Below, in pieces: positions 1 through 7,540 of a stretch of 16,012 bases of DNA. Both the position numbers and the translations under genes were made by a program. The stretch lies in contig DASVVJ010001132.1 in the NCBI GenBank assembly GCA_036389955.1, forward strand, positions 1-16,012. The letters are read 5' to 3'. Position 1 is the stretch's first letter; each line of letters begins with the position of its first letter. The stretch comes from DATHBR01 sp036389955. GTDB taxonomy: Bacteria > Myxococcota > Myxococcia > Myxococcales > Myxococcaceae. The notes below the pieces were generated by a model. It saw only the letters and a program-made list of their open reading frames with translations. It was not told the origin of the DNA and ran no database searches.

Positions 1-1217
1 ATGAGAGCGTGCTCGACCCGGCGCTGCGCAGCGCGAAGGCGGGCCGCTACGAGCCCATCGAGCGGGTGGAAGTGGTAGACGATCGCACCCTGCGCTTCCA
101 CCTGCGCCGGCCCTACACGGCGCTGATGGCGGAGATGTCGCTGGGCATCCTTCCAGCCGAGCGAGCGGGGCCGGAGAGCACCCTGTTGCAGGCCACGCAC
201 CCGGTGGGAGCGGGCCCGTTCCGGTTCGAGGCGGCGCCGGACGAGGACCACCTCACCCTGGTGCCCTTCGAGGGCTACCACGCAGGGGCTCCGGCCATCC
301 CCCGGCTGTACTTCCGGGTGGTGCGCGACGAGACGACGCGGGTGCTGGAGCTGCTCAAGGGGCGGGCGGACCTGGTGCTCAACGCGGTGTCGCCAGCGGT
401 GCTGCCCATGCTGAGCCGGGAGCCGGGCCTGCGTGTGCTCTCGAAGCCGGGCACGGGCTATGCCTACCTGGGCTTCAACCTGCGCACCGGGCCGCTAGCG
501 GATGTGCGGGTGCGCCAGGCGGTGTGCCACCTGCTGCAGGTGCAGCCGCTGGTGGAGCACAAGTTCCATGGGCTGGCGGTGCCGGCCACGGGCATGTTGC
601 CTACCACCCACTGGGCCTACGCGCCGGTTGAGGGCTGCCGGTATGACGCGGCCGCGGCGGCGCGGCTGTTGGATGCGGCGGGCTATCCGGACCCGGACGG
701 CCCGGGGGAGCAGCCGCGGCTGAGGCTGAGCCTCAAGGTGAGCACGGACCGGTTCCGCAAGTCGGTGGCGCTGGTGCTGCAGGAGCAGTTGGCCCGGGGC
801 GGCGTGGCGGTGGAGGTGCAGACGCTGGAGTTCGGCACGCTGTTCAGCGACATCCGCCGAGGCAACTTCGAGATGGTGACGCTCAAGTGGGCGTCGGTGA
901 TGGATCCGGACCTGATGCGCGGGGTGTTCCACTCGCGCAACGTGCCCACGGAGGCGAACCACTGGGGCGGGTTGAACCGCGGAGCCCTGAGCGACGCGGA
1001 GCTGGATGCGCTGCTGGACGAGGGCAGCCGGGTCCAGCGTGAGGAGCGCAAGGACCTCTACGCCCGGGTCCAGCAGCGGATGGCAACGCTGCTCCCCTAC
1101 GCGCCGCTGTGGCACGAGAGCAGCGTGGCGGTGGTGTCCCGGCGGCTGGAGGACTTCGAGCCGAGCGCTCATGGCCTCTTCACCCCGCTGGCGCGGGCAC
1201 GGCAGGTGGACCGATGA
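1..1217 (+). CDS. ABC transporter substrate-binding protein, SBP_bac_5 (peptide/nickel) family, 5'-truncated
   Basis: This is the periplasmic or lipid-anchored binding protein of a peptide-type ABC importer; it captures the ligand and hands it to the two permeases that follow. The frame is open from the first complete codon at base 3, so the start lies outside the window. About 404 residues are visible against roughly 520-560 for the family, so some 120-150 N-terminal residues, including any signal peptide, are missing. Family hallmarks are the stretch IERVEVVDDRTLRFHLRRPY near the visible start, the GPFRF segment, LGFNLRTGPLADVRVRQAV (the usual N-x-PF.D.RVRQA block) and a late WASVMDPD segment. 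The TGA stop (1215-1217) overlaps the permease ATG (1214-1216), indicating translational coupling. The ligand cannot be read; oligopeptides, dipeptides, muropeptides and nickel are all possible in this family. Confidence 0.9.
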   Translation, partial: ESVLDPALRSAKAGRYEPIERVEVVDDRTLRFHLRRPYTALMAEMSLGILPAERAGPESTLLQATHPVGAGPFRFEAAPDEDHLTLVPFEGYHAGAPAIPRLYFRVVRDETTRVLELLKGRADLVLNAVSPAVLPMLSREPGLRVLSKPGTGYAYLGFNLRTGPLADVRVRQAVCHLLQVQPLVEHKFHGLAVPATGMLPTTHWAYAPVEGCRYDAAAAARLLDAAGYPDPDGPGEQPRLRLSLKVSTDRFRKSVALVLQEQLARGGVAVEVQTLEFGTLFSDIRRGNFEMVTLKWASVMDPDLMRGVFHSRNVPTEANHWGGLNRGALSDAELDALLDEGSRVQREERKDLYARVQQRMATLLPYAPLWHESSVAVVSRRLEDFEPSAHGLFTPLARARQVDR

Positions 1218-2125
1218 GGCGCGCGATGTCCGCGGGCATCGCGGTGGTGGGAGCGCTGCTGCTCGTCTCGCTGTTCCTCAACCTCGTGCCGGGGGATCCG
1301 ATTGACGTGATGTTGGGCGAGCAGGCCTCGGAGGTGGACCGCGAGGCCCTGCGGCGCGCGGTGGGGCTGGACCAGCCCTGGTACACGCAGCTGTGGACGT
1401 TCACCCGGGACTTCGCCACCGGGGAGCTGCGCACCTCGTTGCCCCCGTTCCAGAAGAAGGTGCTGCCCGCCATTGGCGAGGCGCTGCCGAACACGCTGCT
1501 GCTCACGGTGGCCTCGCTGTTCATCGCGGTGGCGCTGGCCATTCCGCTGGGCGTGATGGCGGCGGCGCGCCGGGGCACGGCGTTGGACTCGTTGGCGATG
1601 GGCGTGGCGGTGGCGGGCGTGGCGCTGCCGCGCTTCTGGCTGGGGCCCATGCTCATCATCGTCTTCGCGCTGTGGCTGGACTGGCTGCCGGTGTCCGGGG
1701 CCGAGAGCTGGCGCCACCTGGTGCTACCCGCGTTCACGCTGGGCACGGCGCTGGCGGCGTTCCTGTCGCGCATGACGCGCGCGTCGGTGCTGGAGACCCT
1801 GCGCGAGGACTACGTCACCACGGCGAGGGCCAAGGGGCTGCACCCGCGCGTGGTGCTGTGGAAGCACGCGTTCCGCAATGCGCTGCTGCCGATCCTCACC
1901 GTGCTCGGGCTGGAGTTCGGCTCGCTGCTGGGCGGCGCCATCGTTACCGAGAAGGTGTTCGCCTGGCCCGGCATGGGCACCCTGCTGCTCACCTCCATTG
2001 AGCGGCGCGACTACAACACCGTGCGCGCCACGGTGCTCGTGTTCACGCTGTGCTACGTGCTCGTCAACGCGTTGACGGACGTGGCGTACGCGCTGGTGGA
2101 CCCGCGTGTGAGGCGTCGCGCATGA
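1214..2125 (+). CDS. ABC transporter permease, DppB/OppB type
   Basis: Inner-membrane permease of 303 residues, the first of two subunits forming the channel of a peptide-type ABC importer. The start at 1214 is chosen because the ATG overlaps the preceding TGA (ATGA) and gives a typical N-terminus: a first membrane segment (about residues 6-25) followed by LNLVPGDPIDVMLGEQAS, the DppB-type periplasmic entry motif. Further hydrophobic segments lie at about 90-118, 130-155, 175-195, 225-250 and 270-295. The cytoplasmic EAA loop that docks the ATPase is visible as EDYVTTARAKGLHPRVVLWK followed by HAFRNALLP. Near the C-terminus, VTEKVFAWPGMG matches the family's E.VF..PG.G block. Length is near the low end of the usual 305-340. 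It is coupled by ATGA overlaps to both neighbours, so one operon is very likely. Confidence 0.93.
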   Translation: MRRAMSAGIAVVGALLLVSLFLNLVPGDPIDVMLGEQASEVDREALRRAVGLDQPWYTQLWTFTRDFATGELRTSLPPFQKKVLPAIGEALPNTLLLTVASLFIAVALAIPLGVMAAARRGTALDSLAMGVAVAGVALPRFWLGPMLIIVFALWLDWLPVSGAESWRHLVLPAFTLGTALAAFLSRMTRASVLETLREDYVTTARAKGLHPRVVLWKHAFRNALLPILTVLGLEFGSLLGGAIVTEKVFAWPGMGTLLLTSIERRDYNTVRATVLVFTLCYVLVNALTDVAYALVDPRVRRRA

Positions 2126-2988
2126 GCGAGGCCTCTCCCCTGGCCGTCACCGCTCCCCTCTCGCGCCGGGGCTTCCGCCTGCGGACGTTCGGAGGGAGGT
2201 TCGGGCTGGGCGTGGCCGCGGTGCTGGTGCTCACCGCGCTGCTGGCTCCCCTGGTCAGCCCCTACCCGCCGGAGACCATCGATCTGGCCTCGGAATTGGC
2301 TCCGCCGGGCGCTGCGCACCTGCTGGGCGCGGGCGAGAACGGCATCGACGTGCTCAGCCACGTCCTCTATGGAGCGCGCGTCTCGCTGGTGGTGGCCTTC
2401 TTCGCCGTGGTGCTGTCCGCGCTCATCGGCGTGACGCTGGGCGGGCTGGCCGGGTACGTGGGCGGCTGGGTGGACGAGGGGGTGATGCGGGTGGTGGACG
2501 TGCTGCTCGCCTTCCCCGGCATCCTGCTGGCTATCTTCATCACCTCGGTGCTGGGGCCCAGCCTCGTCAACGTGGTGTTCGCCCTGTCCTTCACCGGGTG
2601 GACGGGCTACGCGCGGCTGGCTCGGGGACAGATGCTCACGCTGCGCGAGCGCGACTACGTGCAGGCCGCCCGGGCCCTGGGCAGTGGCAATGCGCGCATC
2701 CTCTTCCGCCACCTGTTGCCCAACGCCGCGGGCCCGCTGCTCATCCAGGCCACCTCCGCCTTTCCGGGCGCCATCCTCGCCGAGGCCTCCCTGAGCTTTC
2801 TGGGCCTGGGCGCGCCCCCGGGCATGCCTTCCTGGGGCGCGCTGGTGGACCAGGGAACCCAGTACCTGCTGGTGGCCCCCCACGTGGCCCTGTTCCCCGG
2901 ACTCGCCCTGGCCCTCACCGTGCTGGGCTTCAACTTCCTCGGGGATGCCGTGCGCGATGCTCTGGACCCCAAGCGCCTGGAGCGCTGA
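2122..2988 (+). CDS. ABC transporter permease, DppC/OppC type
   Basis: Second inner-membrane permease of the importer, 288 residues. The ATG at 2122 overlaps the stop of the upstream permease (2123-2125). Family blocks in order: an N-terminal membrane segment (about 30-47), HLLGAGENGIDVLSHVLYGA corresponding to the usual HPLGTD..GRDVLSR..YGAR, LLAFPGILLAI, the EAA loop RERDYVQAARALGSGNARIL with FRHLLPNAAGP, and ASLSFLGLGAPPGMPSWG. The C-terminus FNFLGDAVRDALDPKRLER is typical. The operon appears to end here: the next gene is 60 bp downstream, of unrelated function, with its own strong ribosome binding site. No DppD/DppF ATPase gene follows, so the ATPases must lie upstream of the window or elsewhere in the genome. 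Confidence 0.93.
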   Translation: MSEASPLAVTAPLSRRGFRLRTFGGRFGLGVAAVLVLTALLAPLVSPYPPETIDLASELAPPGAAHLLGAGENGIDVLSHVLYGARVSLVVAFFAVVLSALIGVTLGGLAGYVGGWVDEGVMRVVDVLLAFPGILLAIFITSVLGPSLVNVVFALSFTGWTGYARLARGQMLTLRERDYVQAARALGSGNARILFRHLLPNAAGPLLIQATSAFPGAILAEASLSFLGLGAPPGMPSWGALVDQGTQYLLVAPHVALFPGLALALTVLGFNFLGDAVRDALDPKRLER

Positions 2989-2989
2989 G

Positions 2990-3003
2990 GGCCTGGTCAG
3001 GCC
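2990..3003 (+). terminator. Small GC-rich hairpin after the ABC operon (weak terminator candidate)
   Basis: GGCCTG-GT-CAGGCC forms a perfect inverted repeat starting two bases after the permease stop codon. The stem is short (five or six pairs) and no T-run follows, so it would be at best a weak or Rho-assisted end point for the importer operon. Confidence 0.2.
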
Positions 3004-3048
3004 GCTCCACCGCCCCGCGTCCGGAGCGCGTCCCGAAAGGAGCCGGCC

Positions 3049-3567
3049 ATGGGAGACCCTCGCAATCCGAAACGGGCCGATGAGCCCTGGAACCTCGAGC
3101 GTTTACGCGTGCTCGAGCGGGAGGTGCGTGCCATCGCGCCGCTCGTCACCCTCTCGGGCGGCTGGGCCTGGCACTTCATGGCGCCGGCGCACGAGGAGTT
3201 GAAGCTCTTCCACGACCACAAGGACGTGGACCTCTTCGTCGAGCCTGAGCGTCTGCCCGAGCTCATCCACGCCCTCACCCAGCGCGGCTACCACCGCACC
3301 TGGACGCGGTTCGACGCCCTCTCGGAGAACTTCTACCGCTATATGCGTCACGTGGACGGAGTGAAGGTGCTCCTGGATGTCTTCGTCCGCCGGGTGCCGT
3401 CCGTTCAGGTGGGGGACGTGCGCATCGTGGAGCCCGCCACCCTGTTGAGCTTCTACGGCGAGATTCACAGCACTGGAGACTGCATCTCCGTGCTTGCCGC
3501 GCGCGGTCTGCTCGCTCGCGGCATCAGCCCCATCGGCCGAGCGGAGCTTGTTACCCGCCCCGCCTGA
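3049..3567 (+). CDS. Small nucleotidyltransferase-fold protein (aminoglycoside-NTase/AbiEii-like), function unknown
   Basis: A 172-residue soluble protein. The start is fixed by AAAGGAG (3036-3042) six bases before the ATG. The pattern is that of the minimal polymerase-beta-type nucleotidyltransferase fold: TLSGGWAWHF (GG at 37-38), then HDHKDVDLFVEPERL with the carboxylate pair D59 and D61, and a third candidate carboxylate D110 in KVLLDVFV. The end, VEPATLLSFYGEI followed by an Arg/Leu-rich helix, also recalls stand-alone NTases such as LinA-type or ANT(2'')-type enzymes and AbiEii/MNT-like proteins. No HEPN partner or antitoxin-like gene lies beside it, so a toxin-antitoxin role is not supported by context. 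It has its own ribosome binding site 60 bp past the ABC operon and may be monocistronic. The substrate cannot be inferred. Confidence 0.7.
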   Translation: MGDPRNPKRADEPWNLERLRVLEREVRAIAPLVTLSGGWAWHFMAPAHEELKLFHDHKDVDLFVEPERLPELIHALTQRGYHRTWTRFDALSENFYRYMRHVDGVKVLLDVFVRRVPSVQVGDVRIVEPATLLSFYGEIHSTGDCISVLAARGLLARGISPIGRAELVTRPA

Positions 3568-3585
3568 GTGCTTCGTCAGCACTCA
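3565..3585. terminator. 8-bp perfect hairpin between convergent genes
   Basis: TGAGTGCT (3565-3572) and AGCACTCA (3578-3585) are exact reverse complements separated by TCGTC. The left arm includes the TGA stop of the nucleotidyltransferase gene, and the hairpin lies about 27 bp beyond the stop of the convergent GH3 gene, so it could serve both strands. Neither side has a T-run, so classical intrinsic termination is uncertain. Confidence 0.4.
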
Positions 3586-3611
3586 CGGCGGGGAACCCGG
3601 GGCCACTCGGG

Positions 3612-5435
3612 CTACGGCGCGTAGCTCATCCCGTGGCCCGTGGGATAGAGGACGGTGGCGCTCTGGCCCGCCACGGGGATGGCCACGGGCAGCTTGCCTG
3701 CGGGTTTCACCTCGCCCACCAGCACCTTGGCCAGCGCCTTCATGGACACGGGCCGGTAACCGTAGGTGGCCACATGGGTGGAGACGTTGGACAGGTGAGC
3801 GATGTCGTAGGGCTCGCGCACCGAGACGACCACCACCGGCTTGCCCGTGTCCTGCAACGAGCGAATGAGGTCGCGCTGCGCCTGGGAAGTCCACACGCGG
3901 GTGGCGAGCACCACGGTGAGGTCCGCCTGCGCGGCGGCGGCGGTCGACTGGCTGATACGCGCGGCCGCCGGGGTGGTGCCGGTCTCGACCGTCTGCACCG
4001 TTAGTCCCCGGGCCTTCAACTCATTGGACAGCGTGGTGGTGGCCGTCACGCCCCAGCCCGTCACCAGCACGTTGCGGACCTCGGGGCGCAGCGGCAACAC
4101 CTGGGCGTCGTTCTTCACCAGGGTGATACCCCGCTCGGTGATGGCATCGGCGGCGGCCAGGTGGCTGGAGTTGCCCACCAGCCCCACGGCGGCCACGTCC
4201 ACCAGGGGGTTGGCCAGCAGCTGGCGGTTCTGCTTGAGCGTGAGGATGCGGCTCACCGCCTCATCCAACCGCTCCTGGCTCACGTCGCCGCTGCGCACCG
4301 CCTCCAGCACGGCGTTGTAGGCCACGTCGATCTTCGGCGGCATCAGCAGCATGTCCACGCCCGCCTTGAGCGCCTCGACGGGCACCCGCGCGTTGCTGTC
4401 ATCGCCGTACGGCTTGGCGCCCTGCATCGCCAGCGAGTCACTGATCACCACGCCCTTGAAGCCCAGCTGCGTGCGCAGCAGGTCCGTCATGATGGGCCGG
4501 CTGAGGGTGGCCGGCAGCCCCGAGTTGTCCAACGAGGGCACCACGATGTGGGCGGTCATGATGGCGTCTATCTCGGCGTCGATGGCGGCCACGAACGGGA
4601 CCAGGTCCACCGCGTCCAGCTGTTGCCGGCTGCGCGAGATGATGGGCAGACCGAAGTGGCTATCCACGTCCGTGTCGCCATGGCCGGGGAAGTGCTTCGC
4701 GGTGGCCGCCGTGCCGCCGCCCTGCAGGCCGTTCACCTGCACCTGCGTGAGCGAGGCCACCAGCGCCGGATCCACTCCGAACGAGCGCACGCCGATGACA
4801 GGGTTGAGCGGGTTGCTGTTCACGTCCGCGACGGGGCCGAAGTTCTGGTTGATGCCCATGGCGCGCAGCTCCACGGCGGTGATCCGCCCCGCTTCCCGTG
4901 CATCCTCCGTGTTGCGGGAGGCGCCCAGCGCCATGCTGCCGGGGAACTGGGTGGCCGGCTCCACCACCCGCACCACCACGCCGTGCTCCTGATCGGTGGC
5001 GATCAGCAGCGGCACGGGCCGCTCCTGGCGCATCGCCACCTCCTGCAGGCTGTTGGACAGCGAGGCGATCTGCTGGGGGTTCTGCAGGTTGTTGGACCAG
5101 GAGAAGTAGATGATGCCGCCCAGGCGGTAGCGCTCGACGAGCTGCTCGGCCGTGTCCAGCCCGTGGTCCTTGCGGTTGCCCTCCAGGTTCACCGTCGCCG
5201 TGTCCTGAGCGTTCGCCCCGGCGTACGCGTACGTCATGAAGAGCTGACCCACCTTCTCCTCCAGGGTCATCTCCTTCACCCGGCATGGGACCCATTCGGG
5301 CGAGGTGACGTCATCCTTGCTCTGGCACTCCGGGGGCGGCAGCTCCTCGGACTCCGAGCTGCACCCTGTCCCGCCGGATACCAGGCCCAGGAATGCCGCT
5401 GCCGCGAGCCAGCCCTTGCTACGCATCTCGAACAT
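3612..5435 (-). CDS. Glycoside hydrolase family 3 beta-N-acetylhexosaminidase-like lipoprotein (NagZ-like)
   Basis: Predicted exported enzyme hydrolysing N-acetylglucosamine-type glycosides, in cell-wall turnover if it resembles NagZ. The longest frame begins at 5444 (610 residues), but AAAGG directly abuts that ATG; the next ATG, at 5435, has AAAGG at a normal 9-base distance, giving 607 residues. A signal peptide runs to TGC (Cys25 from the chosen start), a slightly non-canonical lipobox, followed by a Ser/Glu/Pro-rich linker. The TIM-barrel domain carries AKHFPGHGDTDVDSH, with the Asp-His general acid/base dyad of two-domain NagZ enzymes (D258, H260), and VVISDSLAM with the nucleophile D333. 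A second alpha/beta domain covers about residues 410-600, as in Bacillus subtilis NagZ. All catalytic residues are intact. A paralogue lies at 7541-9361. It is monocistronic with its own promoter. The exact substrate is inferred. Confidence 0.9.
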   Translation of the reverse strand: MFEMRSKGWLAAAAFLGLVSGGTGCSSESEELPPPECQSKDDVTSPEWVPCRVKEMTLEEKVGQLFMTYAYAGANAQDTATVNLEGNRKDHGLDTAEQLVERYRLGGIIYFSWSNNLQNPQQIASLSNSLQEVAMRQERPVPLLIATDQEHGVVVRVVEPATQFPGSMALGASRNTEDAREAGRITAVELRAMGINQNFGPVADVNSNPLNPVIGVRSFGVDPALVASLTQVQVNGLQGGGTAATAKHFPGHGDTDVDSHFGLPIISRSRQQLDAVDLVPFVAAIDAEIDAIMTAHIVVPSLDNSGLPATLSRPIMTDLLRTQLGFKGVVISDSLAMQGAKPYGDDSNARVPVEALKAGVDMLLMPPKIDVAYNAVLEAVRSGDVSQERLDEAVSRILTLKQNRQLLANPLVDVAAVGLVGNSSHLAAADAITERGITLVKNDAQVLPLRPEVRNVLVTGWGVTATTTLSNELKARGLTVQTVETGTTPAAARISQSTAAAAQADLTVVLATRVWTSQAQRDLIRSLQDTGKPVVVVSVREPYDIAHLSNVSTHVATYGYRPVSMKALAKVLVGEVKPAGKLPVAIPVAGQSATVLYPTGHGMSYAP

Positions 5436-5471
5436 GAAGTTCATCCTTTAATTGGATTTCAGCTTTCGCGG

Positions 5472-5499
5472 ATTATCCCCTGTGAACTTCCCGCCTCAA
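5472..5499 (-). promoter_or_regulatory. Sigma-70-type promoter of the GH3 lipoprotein gene
   Basis: On the minus strand, TTGAGG (5494-5499) is followed after 16 bp by GATAAT (5472-5477), matching the -35 and -10 boxes at 4/6 and 5/6 positions. The expected transcript start near 5465 leaves a leader of about 30 bases carrying the AAAGG ribosome binding site. It lies in an AT-richer patch that stands out in this GC-rich window. Confidence 0.5.
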
Positions 5500-5579
5500 G
5501 GTCGTGGGAGGTGGGGGGGTCAAGGTCCGCGCGGGCTACCCAGCAAGTGGCTAGAGTCCGTGAAGCTCAGGAGGCGCTG

Positions 5580-6050
5580 ATGCGGGCGGTGGTGCAGCGG
5601 GTACTCGAGGCGTCCGTCACGGTGGACGGGCAGAAGGTGAGCCAGATCGGCCCCGGGCTGCTGGTGCTGTTGGGCGTGGGCAAGGGGGACACGGAGGCAG
5701 AGGTGCCGTGGATGGTGGAGAAGCTGGCCACCCTGCGCATCTTCGAAGACGCGGCGGGCAAGATGAACCTGTCGCTGGAGGACACCCACAAGCAGCTCAT
5801 CGTGGTGAGCCAGTTCACCCTCTATGGGGATGCGCGCAAGGGCCGGCGCCCCAGCTTCATCGACGCGATGGAGCCCACTGGGGCCAAGGCGCTCTACGAG
5901 CGGGTGTGCGAGGCGCTCCGGGCGCGGGGCCTCACGGTGGGCACCGGCATCTTCGCCGCGGACATGAAGGTGGCGCTGATCAACGACGGGCCCGTCACCA
6001 TTCTGCTGGAGACCCCCGGGGCCGAGCGCGGCCCAGCGCCTCAGAGCTGA
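5580..6050 (+). CDS. dtd: D-aminoacyl-tRNA deacylase
   Basis: Cytoplasmic proofreading enzyme that hydrolyses D-amino acids (and glycine) wrongly attached to tRNA. The 156-residue protein starts MRAVVQRVLEASVTVDG, a near-standard Dtd N-terminus. Both signature motifs are present: VSQFTLYGD (SQFT at 77-80) and NDGPVTILLET (GPVT at 137-140, the Gly-cisPro motif that selects D-substrates). Length is slightly above the usual 145-150 because of a short GAERGPAPQS tail. The start is supported by AGGAGG (5569-5574) five bases upstream. The frame is open far upstream of this ATG, but that stretch is antisense to the GH3 gene. The last 10 bp overlap tail to tail with the gene on the other strand (6041-6886). 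Confidence 0.96.
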   Translation: MRAVVQRVLEASVTVDGQKVSQIGPGLLVLLGVGKGDTEAEVPWMVEKLATLRIFEDAAGKMNLSLEDTHKQLIVVSQFTLYGDARKGRRPSFIDAMEPTGAKALYERVCEALRARGLTVGTGIFAADMKVALINDGPVTILLETPGAERGPAPQS

Positions 6051-6886
6051 ACCTCGACGCCCTTCGTCACCAGGGAGACGAGCGCCGTGTGCTCCTGCGC
6101 CACCTGGCGCACATGGCTGGCGATGACGCCCAGCTCCTGGAGCCAGCTCGGCGCACGGGGCCCCAGCCCGGAGAAGGCCACCGCCAGCGGCGGCGGATGC
6201 GGCGCCTTGCCCATCCAGTAGGCCAGCAGCTCATCGCGCTCCGGCAGGGAGGGCAGCTTCAACCGCTCCTGCTCGCGGTTGATCAGCCGCTCCAGCTTGC
6301 GCTGCAGGTGCAGGTGCCAGTGCACCACCGCCTGGCTTGGCCGCCACGCCCAGTCCGCGAAGGCCAGCCCCTCCTTGGGCAGGTACCCACCGCGTCCCTG
6401 AGTGGAGAAAAGCTGGTCCGGAGGGAACTGCGGCAGGGGCTCCCAGGCTCCGGCAATCAGCGAGGCCAGCCCCAGGCCTCCCCTCGGCTTGAGCCGGAAC
6501 CCATCGCGCATCGCCCTCGCATCGCGCGCGTTCGCATAGGGGTAGTCCGGATGCTCGATCATCAGCGCCAGGTGCAGCGCCTCGTCCCAGTCCCCCGCGT
6601 ATCCGGCCCGGGGGCTCTGCAGTCCCCAGCCCGTGGGGCCCGCCTTCCAGGGAATGAAGACGAGCCGCTCCACCAGGTCCGTCCACGGCTCGGGCTCCAG
6701 CCCGCCGGGCCCGCCCGGCGTCGCCGTGGCCAGCAGCCGCTCACACATGAAGCGTGTGGGCTCGTCTCCGAGCTGGCCCTGCAGCCACTCCAAGGCCCCG
6801 GGCGCATCGCCCATGGCCCGGGTGAGGAACGGGATCACCGCTTCCTGGAAGAAGCGATCATTGACTGGCCGAAGAACAATCTCCAT
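6041..6886 (-). CDS. Conserved-looking hypothetical protein, probably co-transcribed with ptsN
   Basis: A 281-residue protein that I do not recognise. It has no signal peptide or membrane segment, so it is probably cytoplasmic. It is rich in Trp, Pro, Leu and Arg. Notable stretches are FIPWKAGPTGWGLQSPRAGY, MIEHPDYPYANARDARAMRD, a Trp/His cluster WAWRPSQAVVHWHLHLQRK followed by a charged helix to about residue 220, and a C-terminal helix with no clear motif. GC use matches the neighbours, which argues for an old resident gene. The start ATG at 6886 lies 28 bp beyond the ptsN stop on the same strand, preceded by a G-rich stretch instead of a clear AGGAGG, so it is probably the second gene of a ptsN operon. 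In many Proteobacteria this position holds rapZ; this protein does not look like RapZ and has no P-loop. Confidence 0.7.
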   Translation of the reverse strand: MEIVLRPVNDRFFQEAVIPFLTRAMGDAPGALEWLQGQLGDEPTRFMCERLLATATPGGPGGLEPEPWTDLVERLVFIPWKAGPTGWGLQSPRAGYAGDWDEALHLALMIEHPDYPYANARDARAMRDGFRLKPRGGLGLASLIAGAWEPLPQFPPDQLFSTQGRGGYLPKEGLAFADWAWRPSQAVVHWHLHLQRKLERLINREQERLKLPSLPERDELLAYWMGKAPHPPPLAVAFSGLGPRAPSWLQELGVIASHVRQVAQEHTALVSLVTKGVEVQL

Positions 6887-6914
6887 GGGCCCCCCGGGGC
6901 CAATGTAGCCCCGC

Positions 6915-7376
6915 TCAGGGCCGGGCGTCTTCCTGGACGATCAACGCGTGGATGTCAGCGGCCGAGGGCGCCTCGAGGATGGAGGCCCGGAAACGCGGGT
7001 TCTTGAACAGCCGCGAGATGCGGGCCAGCGCCTTCAGGTGCACCCCCGCGCTGTTCTCCGGCGCCACCAGCGCGAAGAACAGGTGGGTGGGCTTGCCGTC
7101 AATTGCTTCGAAGTCCAAGCCCCCGCGCGACACGCCGAAGGTGGCCAACAGCTGCGTCATCCCCGGCAGCTTGCCGTGGGGAATGGCCACCCCCTCGCCA
7201 ATGCCCGTGGAGCCCAGCTTCTCTCGCTCGCGCAGCACCTCCACCAGCCGGTCCTCCTGCAGGTGGGGGTGGGCACGCACCAGCGCCGCGCTCAGCTCGC
7301 GCAGCACCTCGGGCTTGGTGCTCGCATGCATGTCCGCGATGACGGCTTGGGGGCTGAGGAACTCGGCGATTCTCAC
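6915..7376 (-). CDS. ptsN: PTS EIIA-Ntr-type phosphoacceptor protein (PtsN)
   Basis: A stand-alone IIA domain of the fructose/mannitol class, 153 residues. PtsN-type proteins accept phosphate from the nitrogen PTS (PtsP, NPr) and regulate partners instead of transporting sugar. The active-site His is H67 in EGVAIPHGKLPG, the class signature. Other family features are LREREKLGSTGIG just before it, FFALVAPENSAGVHLKALAR and a C-terminal SAADIHALI helix. The start codon is GTG at 7374-7376, with GGGAG five bases upstream. No IIB or IIC sugar-transport domain is nearby, supporting a regulatory role. The hypothetical gene at 6041-6886 follows 28 bp downstream. Upstream, the divergent GH3 gene is separated by 164 bp in which I see no convincing promoter boxes. 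An hpf gene lies about 2 kb upstream on the same strand. Confidence 0.9.
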   Translation of the reverse strand: MRIAEFLSPQAVIADMHASTKPEVLRELSAALVRAHPHLQEDRLVEVLREREKLGSTGIGEGVAIPHGKLPGMTQLLATFGVSRGGLDFEAIDGKPTHLFFALVAPENSAGVHLKALARISRLFKNPRFRASILEAPSAADIHALIVQEDARP

Positions 7377-7540
7377 TGGCGCTCCCGCGATGGCGCTCGC
7401 TCGACTTCGACGGGCAATTACTCCTCGACACCCTTTCGCGCAAGCGCCGCCTGCGCCTCAGCGCTCGCTTCCGGTCACCTTCGCTCACTCGGCAGGAAGA
7501 TGGAGGGGTCCTCGGCTCTCGATTAGCATTCACCCCCAGC

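Noticed and set aside
3049..3567. Toxin-antitoxin pair including the nucleotidyltransferase
   Set aside because: Both neighbours are an ABC permease and a GH3 enzyme; no small partner gene is present on either strand.
4161..5579. Upstream in-frame extension of the dtd reading frame
   Set aside because: This stretch is antisense to the GH3 lipoprotein gene; dtd has a strong ribosome binding site at 5569-5574 and a family-typical N-terminus at 5580.
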